The notes: a model not told the origin generated them from the sequence alone. A stretch of DNA of 64,000 bases from Rickettsiales endosymbiont of Stachyamoeba lipophora (GCF_003932735.1 NZ_CP033611.1:772156-836155); one strand, 5' to 3'; shown: positions 6,878 to 17,092, counted from the first letter of the stretch. Numbers and translations: made by a program.

Positions 6878-8734
6878 ATGACAAAATATTACGATGTAGT
6901 TGTAATTGGAGCCGGGCATGCTGGCATTGAAGCCGCCTGCGCTTCGGCACGATTAGGTGCTGCCACTTTATTGATAACGTTAAAGCCTGACAATTTAGGC
7001 GAAATGTCCTGCAATCCTGCCATAGGTGGCATAGGTAAGGGGACTATTGTCCGTGAAATTGATGCTCTTGATGGTATAATGGGAAGGGCTATAGATTATG
7101 CGGGCATACATTTTAAAATGCTTAATCAGAGTAAAGGTCCTGCTGTTCATGGGCCAAGAGCGCAAGCGGATCGGAAGCTATATAAAGAGTTTATGCATAA
7201 TGAACTTACAAACTATAAAAACCTAAGTATTTTGTTTGATTCGGTTGAGGATATAATTCTTGATAATAATCAAGTTGACGCAGTTTTAACTGTTGTGAAC
7301 GGTAAAATTAACACTCGATCGGTGGTATTAACTACAGGCACTTTTTTAGATGGGTTAATCCATATTGGGGCAGTAAAGATCCCTGCTGGTAGGGTTAATG
7401 AAAATCCCTCCATAGGATTGTCTAACACTTTAAAAAGGTTTGACTTTAAACTGGGTAGGCTAAAAACAGGTACGCCGCCGCGCTTAGATGGCAGAACAAT
7501 CAATTGGGATATATTAGAAACTCAGGTGGGTGATACAGTACCTCAGCCATTTTCATACTTAAACACAGAAATTACTACTAAGCAAATTAATTGCTATATT
7601 ACCCATACTAATGCGCGTGTACATGAAGTTATTCAAAAAAATAAAACTTTATCCCCAATGTATAATGGACAAATTGAATCAAAAGGTCCCCGTTATTGCC
7701 CCTCAATTGAAGATAAAATTTCTCGTTTTGCAGATAAAGAAAGGCATCAGATTTTTTTAGAACCTGAAGGTTTAGATGATTTTGTGGTATATCCAAATGG
7801 CATTTCTACCTCTCTTCCTGAAGATGTTCAAAGAGAAATTGTTGCAAATATAGTAGGATTAGAAAAAGCAGAATTTATTAGACCCGGTTATGCAATTGAA
7901 TATGATTATGTAGATCCCAGAGAATTATACCCAACGTTAGAAACCAAAAAGATAGGAAGCTTATTTTTGGCAGGCCAAATTAACGGAACTACAGGATATG
8001 AAGAAGCGGGAGGCCAGGGGATTGTAGCTGGTGTTAATGCTGCTCTTAAATTATCTAATAAAGAGTTTATACTAGAAAGATCAAGTTCATATATTGGTGT
8101 AATGATAGATGATTTAATAACAAAAGGTGTGGCTGAGCCTTATAGGATGTTTACCTCGCGTTCTGAGTTTAGGCTCTCTTTAAGAGCCGATAATGCAGAT
8201 TTAAGATTAACTAATCGAGGAGTTGAATTAGGCTTAGTAAGCAAAAAAAGAGAAGAGCTATACACAAATAAAATGATACAAATTACTAATCTGAAAAATG
8301 ATTTGCTTTTAGAAAGCTACTCACCCAACCATCTTAAAAGCTATGGTCTTAATCTAAACCAAGATGGGGTAAAAAGAAGTTTGTTTGAGTTGTTATCTTA
8401 TCCTAATATTACCCTGGCTAATTTTCTAGCAATTAAATCTAGTTTGAACAATTATAGTGACGAAGCCAAAAGAGCAGTCGAAATAGAAGGGTTATATAGA
8501 CCATATTTAGATCGTCAAGAACAGGATATTAAAATCATTCAACAAGAAAATAATATGTTGATTCCTAATGATCTAAGTTTGAAAAATATTAAAGCTTTGT
8601 CAATTGAGATTGTAGAAAAAATTGAAATGTTTAAACCCAAAACTGTTGCTCAGTTAAGACAAATACAAGGCGTTACTCCGGCAGCTATCATAGCAATTAT
8701 TTTACATATCAGAAAGGTGTATAAAAGTTGCTAA
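6878..8734 (+). CDS. mnmG: tRNA U34 carboxymethylaminomethyl-modification enzyme MnmG
   Basis: This 618-residue protein is full length. It starts with the Rossmann FAD-binding motif [13 protein letters not shown] and has the GidA signatures [11 protein letters not shown] (near 47), [12 protein letters not shown] (near 88) and [16 protein letters not shown] (near 365). With MnmE it installs the cmnm5 group on tRNA wobble uridines. Its stop overlaps the rsmG start by 7 bp, giving the classic gidA-gidB-parA-parB operon often found near the replication origin. ATG 6878 directly follows a parS site; no strong Shine-Dalgarno is visible. Confidence 0.97.
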   Translation: MTKYYDVVVIGAGHAGIEAACASARLGAATLLITLKPDNLGEMSCNPAIGGIGKGTIVREIDALDGIMGRAIDYAGIHFKMLNQSKGPAVHGPRAQADRKLYKEFMHNELTNYKNLSILFDSVEDIILDNNQVDAVLTVVNGKINTRSVVLTTGTFLDGLIHIGAVKIPAGRVNENPSIGLSNTLKRFDFKLGRLKTGTPPRLDGRTINWDILETQVGDTVPQPFSYLNTEITTKQINCYITHTNARVHEVIQKNKTLSPMYNGQIESKGPRYCPSIEDKISRFADKERHQIFLEPEGLDDFVVYPNGISTSLPEDVQREIVANIVGLEKAEFIRPGYAIEYDYVDPRELYPTLETKKIGSLFLAGQINGTTGYEEAGGQGIVAGVNAALKLSNKEFILERSSSYIGVMIDDLITKGVAEPYRMFTSRSEFRLSLRADNADLRLTNRGVELGLVSKKREELYTNKMIQITNLKNDLLLESYSPNHLKSYGLNLNQDGVKRSLFELLSYPNITLANFLAIKSSLNNYSDEAKRAVEIEGLYRPYLDRQEQDIKIIQQENNMLIPNDLSLKNIKALSIEIVEKIEMFKPKTVAQLRQIQGVTPAAIIAIILHIRKVYKSC

Positions 8735-9360
8735 ATTTAAAGTATTTAGAAAAGTTTGATTTAAATGTTCCACGTGAAACATTAGAGAAAATAAATGCAT
8801 ATCTGCTTCTCTTAGACAAATGGAATAAAACTATAAATTTAGTAGCAGAGAAGAACATACAATCAGAAAGTTTCTGGAATAGACATGTAATAGATTCATT
8901 GCAACTAATTAAGCATATTAGCCGCAATTCAGAAATTAGTGATTTAGGCTCTGGGGGCGGTTTTCCTGGAATTATATTAGCAATTTTTGGATATAAAGTA
9001 ACTTTGTTTGAAATAGATCGACGAAAGTCAATTTTTTTAAAACAAGTAGTTCAAAATTTAGGACTGGATGCTATAGTAGAAAACCTAGATATAAATGTAT
9101 ATGATACCAATTTATCTGCTGTAATTACAGCGCGAGCATTTACTGCTTTAGATAACTTAATAAAAATAGTATATAAAAAACTACCTGAGAAACATAAATT
9201 AATATTACTTAAGGGTGAAAATTATCAGCAAGAGATAAATAAGGCATTGTCAAAATACCATATGAATATTAGTCTTGATGAATCAATAACTAATCAGAAT
9301 AGCAAAATAATAATTATCTCAGATATAAAAGATGCATCAAAAAATAATAGCGATAGTTAA
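8728..9360 (+). CDS. rsmG: 16S rRNA (guanine527-N7)-methyltransferase RsmG
   Basis: This 210-residue SAM-dependent methyltransferase (GidB) has its SAM-binding loop [11 protein letters not shown] at about residues 72-82. The N-terminal [10 protein letters not shown] and HVIDSLQL stretches are typical of the family. The start is TTG at 8728, overlapping mnmG by 7 bp; no ATG fits better. A parS site is embedded in codons 13-18. The 3' end overlaps parA by 29 bp. Confidence 0.94.
   Translation: MLNLKYLEKFDLNVPRETLEKINAYLLLLDKWNKTINLVAEKNIQSESFWNRHVIDSLQLIKHISRNSEISDLGSGGGFPGIILAIFGYKVTLFEIDRRKSIFLKQVVQNLGLDAIVENLDINVYDTNLSAVITARAFTALDNLIKIVYKKLPEKHKLILLKGENYQQEINKALSKYHMNISLDESITNQNSKIIIISDIKDASKNNSDS
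8766..8781. promoter_or_regulatory. parS centromere site 2 (inside rsmG)
   Basis: TGTTCCACGTGAAACA matches the degenerate consensus TGTTNCACGTGAAACA at every fixed position. It lies inside the rsmG coding sequence, 1.9 kb from site 1. Two sites flanking mnmG next to parAB suggest this is the segregation centre, close to the origin. Confidence 0.93.
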
Positions 9361-10144
9361 TCAAAAAGGCGGAGTTGGTAAAACTACTACTGCTATCAAC
9401 GTTGCAACTGCTTTTGCTGCAACTAGAAAAAAAGTATTGCTTATTGATTTAGATCCGCAGGGGAATGCTTCAACTGGTGTGGGAGTAGAAATTTCTAATA
9501 GAGAAAAGACTATATATGAAGTATTAATAGATGAGGTGAATATTCAAGATGCCATTATTACTACTTTTATCCCAGGCCTAGATATTATTAGCTCTACAGT
9601 TGACTTAAGCGCAACCGAAATAGAGTTAATTAATATTCCCAAACGGGAGTATGTGCTACAAAGTAAAATAGCTGAAATTAGTAATAATTATGATTTTATA
9701 ATTATAGATTGTCCTCCTTCTTTAGGAATGCTAACAATTAATGCTTTAACTGCAGCAAAAGGAGTGGTAATTCCTTTGCAGTGTGAATTTTTTGCTCTTG
9801 AGGGGCTTGCTCACTTATTAAAATCTATTAACCTCATCCAGCAAAAATTGAATCCTGAATTACAAATAATTGGGGTGCTGCTGACAATGTATGATAGACG
9901 TAATAGATTAACCGAAGCGGTGGAGCAGGATGTAAGGGGTTGTTTGGGTGATTTAGTGTTTCAAACTGCTATACCTAGGAATGTTAAGCTAACAGAAGCT
10001 CCTTCTCATGGCAAACCAGCCATTATATATGATCACAAATGTTCAGGATCTCAAGCGTATGCATATCTAGTTAAAGAAATGTATAATAAATTTAAAAATG
10101 ATCGAAACGACAATAGTGTTAAAAATAAAAGAGTCGCAATATGA
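9332..10144 (+). CDS. parA: chromosome partitioning ATPase ParA (Soj)
   Basis: This 270-residue protein has the deviant Walker A KGGVGKTTT at about 12-20, LLIDLDPQGNASTGVG near 38 and FIIIDCPPSLGMLT near 120. The conserved TMYDRRNRL segment of chromosomal ParA is present near 190. It binds DNA nonspecifically with ATP and drives movement of ParB-parS complexes. It overlaps rsmG by 29 bp and parB by 4 bp (ATGA), so it is translationally coupled in one operon. Confidence 0.96.
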   Translation: MHQKIIAIVNQKGGVGKTTTAINVATAFAATRKKVLLIDLDPQGNASTGVGVEISNREKTIYEVLIDEVNIQDAIITTFIPGLDIISSTVDLSATEIELINIPKREYVLQSKIAEISNNYDFIIIDCPPSLGMLTINALTAAKGVVIPLQCEFFALEGLAHLLKSINLIQQKLNPELQIIGVLLTMYDRRNRLTEAVEQDVRGCLGDLVFQTAIPRNVKLTEAPSHGKPAIIYDHKCSGSQAYAYLVKEMYNKFKNDRNDNSVKNKRVAI

Positions 10145-11022
10145 AGAATAAAACATTGGGTAAAGGGCTATCAATTCTTCTAGGAGAGCATGAAGAATTT
10201 TTAAAAAATATTACCGAGAAAAAGGGCGGTAATAATAACAGTACTGGAGAAAATATAATTGATATTGAGTTAATTAGACCAGGAAAGTTCCAACCTAGAA
10301 AGCATTTTAGCGAAGAGTCTTTGCAAGAGCTTGCTCAATCGATTAAAAGTAAAGGGTTAATTCAACCTGTTATTGTTCGTAAAATTGAAGATTATTATGA
10401 AATAATTGCAGGAGAAAGGCGTTTTAGAGCAAGTAAAATAGCAGGTTTAACTAAGCTACATGTTGTAATCATCAACATTACAGATAAAGAAGCGTTAGAG
10501 TTTGCACTGCTTGAAAATATTCAGCGAGAGAATTTATCCCCTATTGAAGAGGCCGAAGCTTATCAACAGCTAGTTGAAAAATTTGCTTATACCCAAGAGC
10601 AATTAGCTAATGAATTAGGTAAAAGTAGAAGCCATATTACAAACTTACTTAGGTTACTTAATTTGCCTGATAAGATTAAGGGCTATCTTGATAAAGGGCA
10701 GTTAACAGTAGGGCATGCAAAAATTTTAGTAGGCAATATCCATGCTGAAGAAATTGCTGATAACATTATTGAAAAAAAACTATCTGTAAGAGAAGTCGAG
10801 AGTTTACTTAAAAATCCAAATAAACTTAAGCTAAGCCAGCAACCAGCCAATAGTAATATTACTACTAATAAAGATGACGAACTGATAACTATTCAAAATA
10901 GTTTAGCAGAACATTTAGGAATGAAAGTTAATATTGAAAATGCCCAAAATGGTGGCAAGGTTACAATACACTTTAATAACTTAGAACAATTTGATCGGCT
11001 AATACAAAAAATTACCGGCTAG
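10141..11022 (+). CDS. parB: chromosome partitioning protein ParB (Spo0J)
   Basis: This 293-residue protein has the N-terminal ParA-contact motif (KTLGKGLSILL) and a ParB/Srx CTPase domain with QPRKHF near 52 and GERRFRASKIAGL near 98. The central helix-turn-helix (YTQEQLANELGKSRSHITNLLRLL) recognises parS, and a short C-terminal dimerisation domain follows. Two matching parS sites lie upstream in the operon. It is a few bases from the convergent downstream gene. Confidence 0.96.
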   Translation: MKNKTLGKGLSILLGEHEEFLKNITEKKGGNNNSTGENIIDIELIRPGKFQPRKHFSEESLQELAQSIKSKGLIQPVIVRKIEDYYEIIAGERRFRASKIAGLTKLHVVIINITDKEALEFALLENIQRENLSPIEEAEAYQQLVEKFAYTQEQLANELGKSRSHITNLLRLLNLPDKIKGYLDKGQLTVGHAKILVGNIHAEEIADNIIEKKLSVREVESLLKNPNKLKLSQQPANSNITTNKDDELITIQNSLAEHLGMKVNIENAQNGGKVTIHFNNLEQFDRLIQKITG

Positions 11023-11047
11023 CTAATAAACAAACAGGTAAGCATTG

Positions 11048-12124
11048 CTATTTTGCAAGTATCTTTCCTACATTATTCGTGATGTTTGAAAGCCATGAAG
11101 TAGGAGTTAAAGGGATGTGTGAAACTTGAGTGCTAACTGTATCTAAAGTATTTATGTTAGATATGCTTGAGTTCAATAAATTAGCCGGTTTTTTATAATT
11201 TTGTAAATAATTTTTGATCAAAGATAAATCTACTGTAAGGGTAGCTATAACCAACGCTCCCATTAGAATACCAAGACACTTAAAAAAGAAAGAATGTTGC
11301 GCTATAAAGTCACCCATATTACCAAAAAAAGAAAGTGGTTGCTCTGGTTTCTTAGAAGCCGTATTTTTTTCATTTATTATAGGTAATATAGTTGGTTGAT
11401 TATTTTCAGGCGCAATGCTTGTTTTCGTGGCTTTAGGTTGATTAACAAATATATCAGGAAATGTCCTTTTGATTCTTCTAATAGCTTGGTCAAAGTTGAG
11501 TTCTTTATTGGCAAATCTGTATTGTAATCGGCGTATATATTTAAGGGCTTTAGGAGTAAAAGTAACATTAGATTTAAGTTTTAACTCTCCAACATGGCAA
11601 AGTAGGTTTAAAACAGCTAGCGGTCCACAAGACTGGTCATCTTTTTGTACAAATCCTGGCACGTGATTTACTCGTATACGAGTATAGTTAATATTAAGTT
11701 GTGCTGCTATTAGTCCGAAAAAATTATTTAATGAGTTTTGTTGTTGCCGATTAAAATCTGTTTGTAAGCTATTAAAGCAAATAACTTCCAATGTTTTAAT
11801 ATTTGGATTTTCTGGGGAAGAAGTAATTTGAGCAATGAAGCTTACCCAGTGGGATAATTCTTCCTGATGAAGTATTCCTAGCAGTTTTTTATTATTATTC
11901 AGGTCTTCTTTTATATCTTTTATATAGTCTTGTTCATGCTGCAACTGGCTGAGATAATCAAAACTAGTGCCAGCGACAGCTTCAATAGCTGAGCTAACCC
12001 GCCTACTTGAAATAGTATCTTCCTTTATATGATTGAAAATATCAAGTATATGAACGCTATCATAGCACTCTTCTAGCCAAGCTTTTTCACCATTTAAATT
12101 AGCAGCCGTTGAATAAGAAGCCAT
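11048..12124 (-). CDS. predicted CE-clan (Ulp1/C48-like) cysteine protease with C-terminal membrane anchor
   Basis: This 358-residue protein is not a standard housekeeping gene. A CE-clan active-site pattern is visible: H92-W93 (ELSHWVSF), N118 where Asp/Glu/Asn occurs (CFNSLQ), Q160 for the oxyanion hole, and C166-G167 (VQKDDQSCGPLAVLNLL). The Gln-to-Cys spacing of six residues equals that of Ulp1. One hydrophobic helix lies at about 283-303 (LGILMGALVIATLTVDLSLI), preceded by a Pro-rich linker and followed by a roughly 55-residue polar tail. There is no signal peptide. Known relatives by fold include deubiquitinase or deSUMOylase effectors such as Chlamydia ChlaDub1 and the Ulp1 domain of Wolbachia CidB. 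A host-directed effector is likely. The Asn in place of Asp is a caution about activity. Confidence 0.7.
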   Translation of the reverse strand: MASYSTAANLNGEKAWLEECYDSVHILDIFNHIKEDTISSRRVSSAIEAVAGTSFDYLSQLQHEQDYIKDIKEDLNNNKKLLGILHQEELSHWVSFIAQITSSPENPNIKTLEVICFNSLQTDFNRQQQNSLNNFFGLIAAQLNINYTRIRVNHVPGFVQKDDQSCGPLAVLNLLCHVGELKLKSNVTFTPKALKYIRRLQYRFANKELNFDQAIRRIKRTFPDIFVNQPKATKTSIAPENNQPTILPIINEKNTASKKPEQPLSFFGNMGDFIAQHSFFFKCLGILMGALVIATLTVDLSLIKNYLQNYKKPANLLNSSISNINTLDTVSTQVSHIPLTPTSWLSNITNNVGKILAK

Positions 12125-12188
12125 AGTGTATCTTAATAAAGGTTAAATCGATTAAAAACATGTTAATAATGTATTAACAATGTGTCAA

Positions 12189-14309
12189 TTAAATTTGGCC
12201 GATAGTTTTCACTTTTATCTTAGGATGAATCTCATTTTGAGAAAGTACCACAGTTATAGGTCTAAACCTTTCGATTATAGATCTAATATAAGGTCTAATA
12301 GAGGGGCTAACTAAAAGAGCAGGCATCTCGCCTTTCATTGCAAAATCTTCATAAGCAGATTTAATAACCTGCATAAATTTTTGAAGCTTTGATGGTGGAA
12401 CGGTAAGCTGCCTATCATCAGTAGTTCCTACTAAACTTTCATTAAAAAGTTGTTCCCATTCTGCTGAAAGCACTACAACAGTAAGAAAGCCGTGTTCATC
12501 AATATTGGCATGGCTAATCTGCCGTGCAAGTCTGCTCCTAACATATTCGGTAATTAACATAATATTTTTAGTTGATCTACAACATTCAGAAATAGCTTCT
12601 AAGATAGCCTGCAAATCACGAATAGAAATAAGTTCATTTAATAAATTCTGTAATATCCTTTGAATTCCACTGATAGAAATCTGATTGGGACTAATTTCAT
12701 TAAGCAATTTTTTATGTTCTTGGGTTAAATCATCTAATAATTTTTGAGTTTCACTGTAGGTTAAAAGCTCAGTAATATTTTCTTTTACAATTTCTGTTAA
12801 ATGGGTAGTTAAAACCGTGATAGGATCAATTACTGTATACTCCCTATTAATAGCCTCCTCACGGTATATTTCAGGTACCCACATAGCATCAAGGCCAAAT
12901 GCAGGCTCTTTAGTATTTTCACCGTTAAACTCAATTTTACCGCCTTTAGGATTCATAACTAATACCATTTCTGGCCTAATTAACCCTTCTCCGCATTTAA
13001 TTTCTTTAACAAAAATAGTATAATAATTTTGTTCTAACTCCATGTTGTCTTGAATTCTAACTGACGGGAGAATAAATCCGAGATCTTTGGCTATTTGCTT
13101 TCTTAAGGATTTTATTTGATCAGGAAGTTTAATCCCTTTGTTGTTAACTAGGCCGATTAGACCGTAACCTAATTCAATCCTAATATTTTCTATTTGCAAG
13201 GATTCAGTAATGCTTTCTTCTTCTGTTTTAACGGTTTGAGGTTCGTTTGCTTCTAAAGGTTCATCTTTTTTGGTTGCCTTGTCCAATAATTCCAAAATTT
13301 CTTTATTATTAAGCATATAAGTAATGCCACCAATGGTGAGTCCAAGTAGTAAAAAGGGAAAAGCAGGAATGCCAGGTATAAATCCCATTAAAAACATAAG
13401 TCCTGCTGAAATCATTAAAGCATGAGGAAATTTACTAATTTGTCCGAATATAGCTTTTTCTGTTGAGCCTACTACGCCTGATTTTGATACTAATAAGCCA
13501 GCGGCCAAGGAAACAATTAACGAAGGAACTTGGGACACAAGACCGTCTCCAATAGTAAGAATAGTATAACTATGCAAAGCTTCGCTAAAATCTAAATCTC
13601 GTTGTACCACTCCTATAATAATGCCACCAATAAAGTTGATAAAAGTAATTAAAAGGCCGGCAATAGCATCTCCGCGTACAAATTTATTAGCACCGTCCAT
13701 GGAGCCATAAAAGGTTGATTCATCTTCGAGTTCTTTACGTCTGAATTTAGCTGTAATCTCATCAATTAACCCTGCAGACAAGTCAGCATCTATGGCCATT
13801 TGCTTTCCAGGCATAGCATCTAAGCTAAATCTTGCCGCAACTTCAGCTATTCTCCCAGAACCCTTTGTTATTACTACAAAATTTATTATAGTTAATATAG
13901 CGAATACAATAATGCCAATTACTAAGTTTCCTCCCATAACAAAATGGCCAAAAGCTTCAATCATTTTCCCTGCTGCATGAGGTCCGGTGTGGCCTTCTGA
14001 TAAAATAAGCCGGGTAGAGGCTATATTTAAAGATAACCTAAGCATAGTAACTATCAGCAAAATCGAAGGGAATGTGCTTAATTCTAAAGGCTTACCGATT
14101 AATAAAGACGTAATCAAAATTATTACACTTGAAGTGATAGAAATAGCTAACAGAAAATCTAATAGAAATTTTGGTACAGGGAATAACAGTACTAAAATAA
14201 TACCAATGACCGCACCTGCAAATAGGATATCACTATATTCAAATGCTTTCTGAGCTTTTGAAGCAATCTTTGAGGCGAGGGGAGATGAATTAAAGCGGGA
14301 TTTACTCAC
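12189..14309 (-). CDS. flhA: flagellar export gate protein FlhA
   Basis: This 706-residue FHIPEP-family protein is of normal length. The N-terminal half has about eight membrane segments, including the family signatures STFPSILLIVTMLRLSLNIA (near 97) and KGSGRIAEVAARFSLDAMPGKQMAIDAD (near 150-178). The cytoplasmic C-terminal half (about 380-706) binds chaperone-substrate complexes, with AMWVPEIYREEA near 480. The virulence homologue SctV is a weaker alternative; flagellar genes at 44858-50109 favour FlhA. It stands alone here, divided from the other flagellar genes by about 30 kb. Confidence 0.95.
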   Translation of the reverse strand: MSKSRFNSSPLASKIASKAQKAFEYSDILFAGAVIGIILVLLFPVPKFLLDFLLAISITSSVIILITSLLIGKPLELSTFPSILLIVTMLRLSLNIASTRLILSEGHTGPHAAGKMIEAFGHFVMGGNLVIGIIVFAILTIINFVVITKGSGRIAEVAARFSLDAMPGKQMAIDADLSAGLIDEITAKFRRKELEDESTFYGSMDGANKFVRGDAIAGLLITFINFIGGIIIGVVQRDLDFSEALHSYTILTIGDGLVSQVPSLIVSLAAGLLVSKSGVVGSTEKAIFGQISKFPHALMISAGLMFLMGFIPGIPAFPFLLLGLTIGGITYMLNNKEILELLDKATKKDEPLEANEPQTVKTEEESITESLQIENIRIELGYGLIGLVNNKGIKLPDQIKSLRKQIAKDLGFILPSVRIQDNMELEQNYYTIFVKEIKCGEGLIRPEMVLVMNPKGGKIEFNGENTKEPAFGLDAMWVPEIYREEAINREYTVIDPITVLTTHLTEIVKENITELLTYSETQKLLDDLTQEHKKLLNEISPNQISISGIQRILQNLLNELISIRDLQAILEAISECCRSTKNIMLITEYVRSRLARQISHANIDEHGFLTVVVLSAEWEQLFNESLVGTTDDRQLTVPPSKLQKFMQVIKSAYEDFAMKGEMPALLVSPSIRPYIRSIIERFRPITVVLSQNEIHPKIKVKTIGQI

Positions 14310-14372
14310 TTTTTAAATATAAAATTATTCAAAATATAAAATAATCTAAATATATACAAAAAGCAAAAATTT

Positions 14373-14909
14373 TTATTTAAATTTAACAGAATTTATAAAA
14401 TCATAATTTTTTACGACAAAACGCCAATCAAGTTCCATTCCTTTGGTAATGCCAATTCTAGTGGTAGTAATAAACTCAGGATTTAAGTCAACATCTACTA
14501 CATAAAAAATATGGTTATTGATCAAGCTGATTTTATTATGTTCTCGATCTATGCCTAAATATTTACATAATTTTCCAGGACCATTTAGATTAACTTTTTC
14601 CGGAGAGATCAGATAAGCTCCTCTAATCAAAATAGCAGAAGGGTAACCTTCTTTTTCAGTAACGATATTTAAGCAGTTGTACATACCATAAATTAAATAA
14701 ACATAACTAATTCCAGCTTTGCCAAACATAACCTCATTACGCTTTGTAAGGCCTTTATAAGCATGAGATGCCGGATCATTAAAACCTGCATAACATTCAG
14801 TCTCAGTAATAATTGCCTTAAAGTGATTAAATATTATTAATTTTCCTATTAAATTTTTAGCTACTACTAGGCTATCTTGCTCATAAAAATCTACAGTAAG
14901 TTGTTTCAT
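14373..14909 (-). CDS. 3-methyladenine DNA glycosylase (AAG/MPG family)
   Basis: This 178-residue cytoplasmic protein removes alkylated and deaminated purines in base excision repair. It matches the AAG fold with ITETECYAGFNDPASHAYKG (about 34-53, including the catalytic Glu), RNEVMFGKAGISYVYLIYGMYNCLN (57-81) and NGPGKLCKYLGI (109-120). The length is normal for bacterial members. It is in the same orientation as flhA and the M48 protease gene but with gaps, so it is probably a separate unit. Confidence 0.93.
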   Translation of the reverse strand: MKQLTVDFYEQDSLVVAKNLIGKLIIFNHFKAIITETECYAGFNDPASHAYKGLTKRNEVMFGKAGISYVYLIYGMYNCLNIVTEKEGYPSAILIRGAYLISPEKVNLNGPGKLCKYLGIDREHNKISLINNHIFYVVDVDLNPEFITTTRIGITKGMELDWRFVVKNYDFINSVKFK

Positions 14910-14986
14910 AATAATTAGAAAATAGCATATAACATAAGGTTATAAATAGGATAATTTAAAGCTTTTTAACTTAAAAAATAGGAGTG

Positions 14987-16267
14987 TTATTTTAGCAAAT
15001 CTTGTATCTTAGCTTTAAGTTTAGGATTATTACCAGCTTGCTTTAAGGCAGTATTGGCATAAAATTTAGCTTCTTTTTCATCACCAATAAGGAGTGCGGC
15101 TTTAGCAAGATAATAATTACTATTACACGGGTCTCCTTTAAGATTATAAGCCCGTGCAATATTATAATAAGTCATATAGTCAGGATTCGTACTTAAAGCT
15201 GATAATAGATGGTTAAAAGCTAAATTAAAGTATTTTTGATTGTTGGTAGATTCATAAATTGATAAGAGATTAGTGCCAAACTCAATTCGTAAAATATTGT
15301 TGGAAGTAAGTTTAATAGCTTTTTCGTAATTACTAATAAAATCATCGTATTGATTTTGTTTAAAACTAATAATACCTGCAAGCTCATAAAAATATGGGTA
15401 GCTAGGATAGGCTTTAATCAATTGGCTGAGTTGCACTCTTGAATCTTGAAATTTGTTTTGTCTTAAGTAAAGAATAGATTTTGTATATAAATCATCAGGG
15501 TTATTAGAATGTTTAATTTTTTTTAATAAGTTATGCCCGTTATTTTCTGCTAGATAAGCAGTAATTTTAGATTTTATCAATTTAAAATTAAAATTATTCA
15601 GTTGTGTGCCGAGATAAGAATTTTTATCAATTAGATTAATTCTTTCCATGGATAAAGGATGAGTACGATAATAGGTATTGTCCGAATGAACAATGCGTTC
15701 TTGAGCGTATATTTTACGTAAAATGGAACTGAGCCCTTTTGTAGAAATATCAGTTTTTTTTAAAATATCTAAAGCTGCAATATCAGCCATTGATTCTTGA
15801 GAGCGGGTAAAAGCAAAAATGTTAGACAAGGCTGAATGTGTGCCCCCCATAGCTATTCCTGCTCCAATTTCTTGGTTTAAGCCAGCGACCATCAGGCCTA
15901 AAAAGGTAGATGCTACAGCTAAAACGTTATTTTTATTAATAACATCCTGACGAGAAAAAAAGTGCCCTCCAATTATGTGGCCAATTTCATGAGCTATTAC
16001 TCCCGCAAGCATTTCGGGTGAGTCACAGTTGGCAATTAAGCCAGTGTGAATAAAAATTTTATTACCTGGAATGGTAAAAGCATTTAATTCGTGGTCATTA
16101 ACTATAATTATATCAGTTTTAGCTTTAAGGTTAGCTGCCTTGAATAAAGGTTTAGTGAGTTCATTTAGATAAGATTCTATTTCAGCATCACGAATTATTG
16201 AAAGACCTTCTCCGTGGCTAGCGAATGCTAGCAAAATACATAAAACCAAGTAATTAACAAATTTCAT
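14987..16267 (-). CDS. bepA: periplasmic M48 metalloprotease with TPR region (BepA/YfgC-like)
   Basis: This 426-residue protein has an N-terminal signal peptide (MKFVNYLVLCILLAFASHGEG). The zinc motif HEIGH is at 93-97, and the third ligand is in QESMADIAALDIL near 158. From about 250 on, helical repeats (LYLRQNKFQDSRVQLSQLIKAY; ELAGIISFKQNQYDDFISNYEKAI) form a TPR domain. BepA assists or degrades stalled outer-membrane proteins at the Bam/Lpt machinery. It directly abuts the FTR1 gene (start 16267, neighbour stop 16268), so it may be co-transcribed with the iron genes. Confidence 0.85.
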   Translation of the reverse strand: MKFVNYLVLCILLAFASHGEGLSIIRDAEIESYLNELTKPLFKAANLKAKTDIIIVNDHELNAFTIPGNKIFIHTGLIANCDSPEMLAGVIAHEIGHIIGGHFFSRQDVINKNNVLAVASTFLGLMVAGLNQEIGAGIAMGGTHSALSNIFAFTRSQESMADIAALDILKKTDISTKGLSSILRKIYAQERIVHSDNTYYRTHPLSMERINLIDKNSYLGTQLNNFNFKLIKSKITAYLAENNGHNLLKKIKHSNNPDDLYTKSILYLRQNKFQDSRVQLSQLIKAYPSYPYFYELAGIISFKQNQYDDFISNYEKAIKLTSNNILRIEFGTNLLSIYESTNNQKYFNLAFNHLLSALSTNPDYMTYYNIARAYNLKGDPCNSNYYLAKAALLIGDEKEAKFYANTALKQAGNNPKLKAKIQDLLK

Positions 16268-17083
16268 TTATGAATGTTTAAATGTTTTATTAGAAAATTT
16301 TATGCCACTTATAATAATAATGAAAGTTATAATATAAAAAAGAAATGACATTAACGTAGGACGATCGTCATATCCTATCAAAATATTTAAAGTTTTACCT
16401 AAAGTACTATTAAGGGAGATAAATTGAGAACTATCCCAAAAATTATTAATTAACTCTGGTAAAATACCTGCTGCAATAAAAAAATTAGCAGCTTGAGATG
16501 CAAGACTGCATGCAACTAAAATTAAAAGAAAATTGGTTAGCTTAAATATATATTTTCTTAAAAAGATTAAGGATGTTTTGTAAAAAATAAAACTTACCAA
16601 ACTAACAGATAACACGCCTAAAAGGACGCTTAAAAGAATTTCAGAAAGAGGGTATGAGTGAGTGCGGATAATGCTAGTTAAATATATGCCTAATTCAGAA
16701 CCTTCTCTAAAAATTAAAAAAGCTACAAGCCATACAAGGGACTTAATGCTTTTAGTACCTACTGTAATATTATAAGAAATATTTTTAATTTTAGTAGAAG
16801 TTTGGCTGGCATTTTTATTAATCCAAATTATAGCTGTAGCAATCATTAATGCTGTAAAGGCAAGGGTTAGTCCATTTACTAATTCTTGACCCATGCCATC
16901 AGCCATAGTATCAATTGAGCCAGAATAGTAAGTTAATATAGAAGAACCTAATATCCCTATAAGTAAGCCGGTAATTATATATTTCGTTCGAGTTGGAATT
17001 TCGGCGGTAGCTACTAACACCAAATTTAAAATAAAAATTACTTCCAATAATTCTCTAAATACAACAGCAAAAATAGCAAACAT
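16268..17083 (-). CDS. FTR1-family iron permease (EfeU-like)
   Basis: This 271-residue membrane protein has about seven hydrophobic helices. The two REXXE iron motifs are present: RELLE at 10-14 and REGSE at 126-130. Length and layout fit EfeU/Ftr1, which import Fe across the inner membrane. The upstream cupredoxin gene is separated by 9 bp, and a Fur-box-like site precedes that gene. No DyP peroxidase (EfeB) is seen, so this is a reduced efe-type system. Confidence 0.9.
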   Translation of the reverse strand: MFAIFAVVFRELLEVIFILNLVLVATAEIPTRTKYIITGLLIGILGSSILTYYSGSIDTMADGMGQELVNGLTLAFTALMIATAIIWINKNASQTSTKIKNISYNITVGTKSIKSLVWLVAFLIFREGSELGIYLTSIIRTHSYPLSEILLSVLLGVLSVSLVSFIFYKTSLIFLRKYIFKLTNFLLILVACSLASQAANFFIAAGILPELINNFWDSSQFISLNSTLGKTLNILIGYDDRPTLMSFLFYIITFIIIISGIKFSNKTFKHS

Positions 17084-17092
17084 AATATAATT

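Noticed and set aside
11048-12124. cidB-like cytoplasmic incompatibility gene
   Set aside because: The protease domain class is similar, but there is no adjacent cidA-like gene and no nuclease-like N-terminal region; the protein is far too short.
14310-14372. Sigma-54 site upstream of flhA
   Set aside because: A TTTTTGC element exists on the right strand but the -24 GG is missing.
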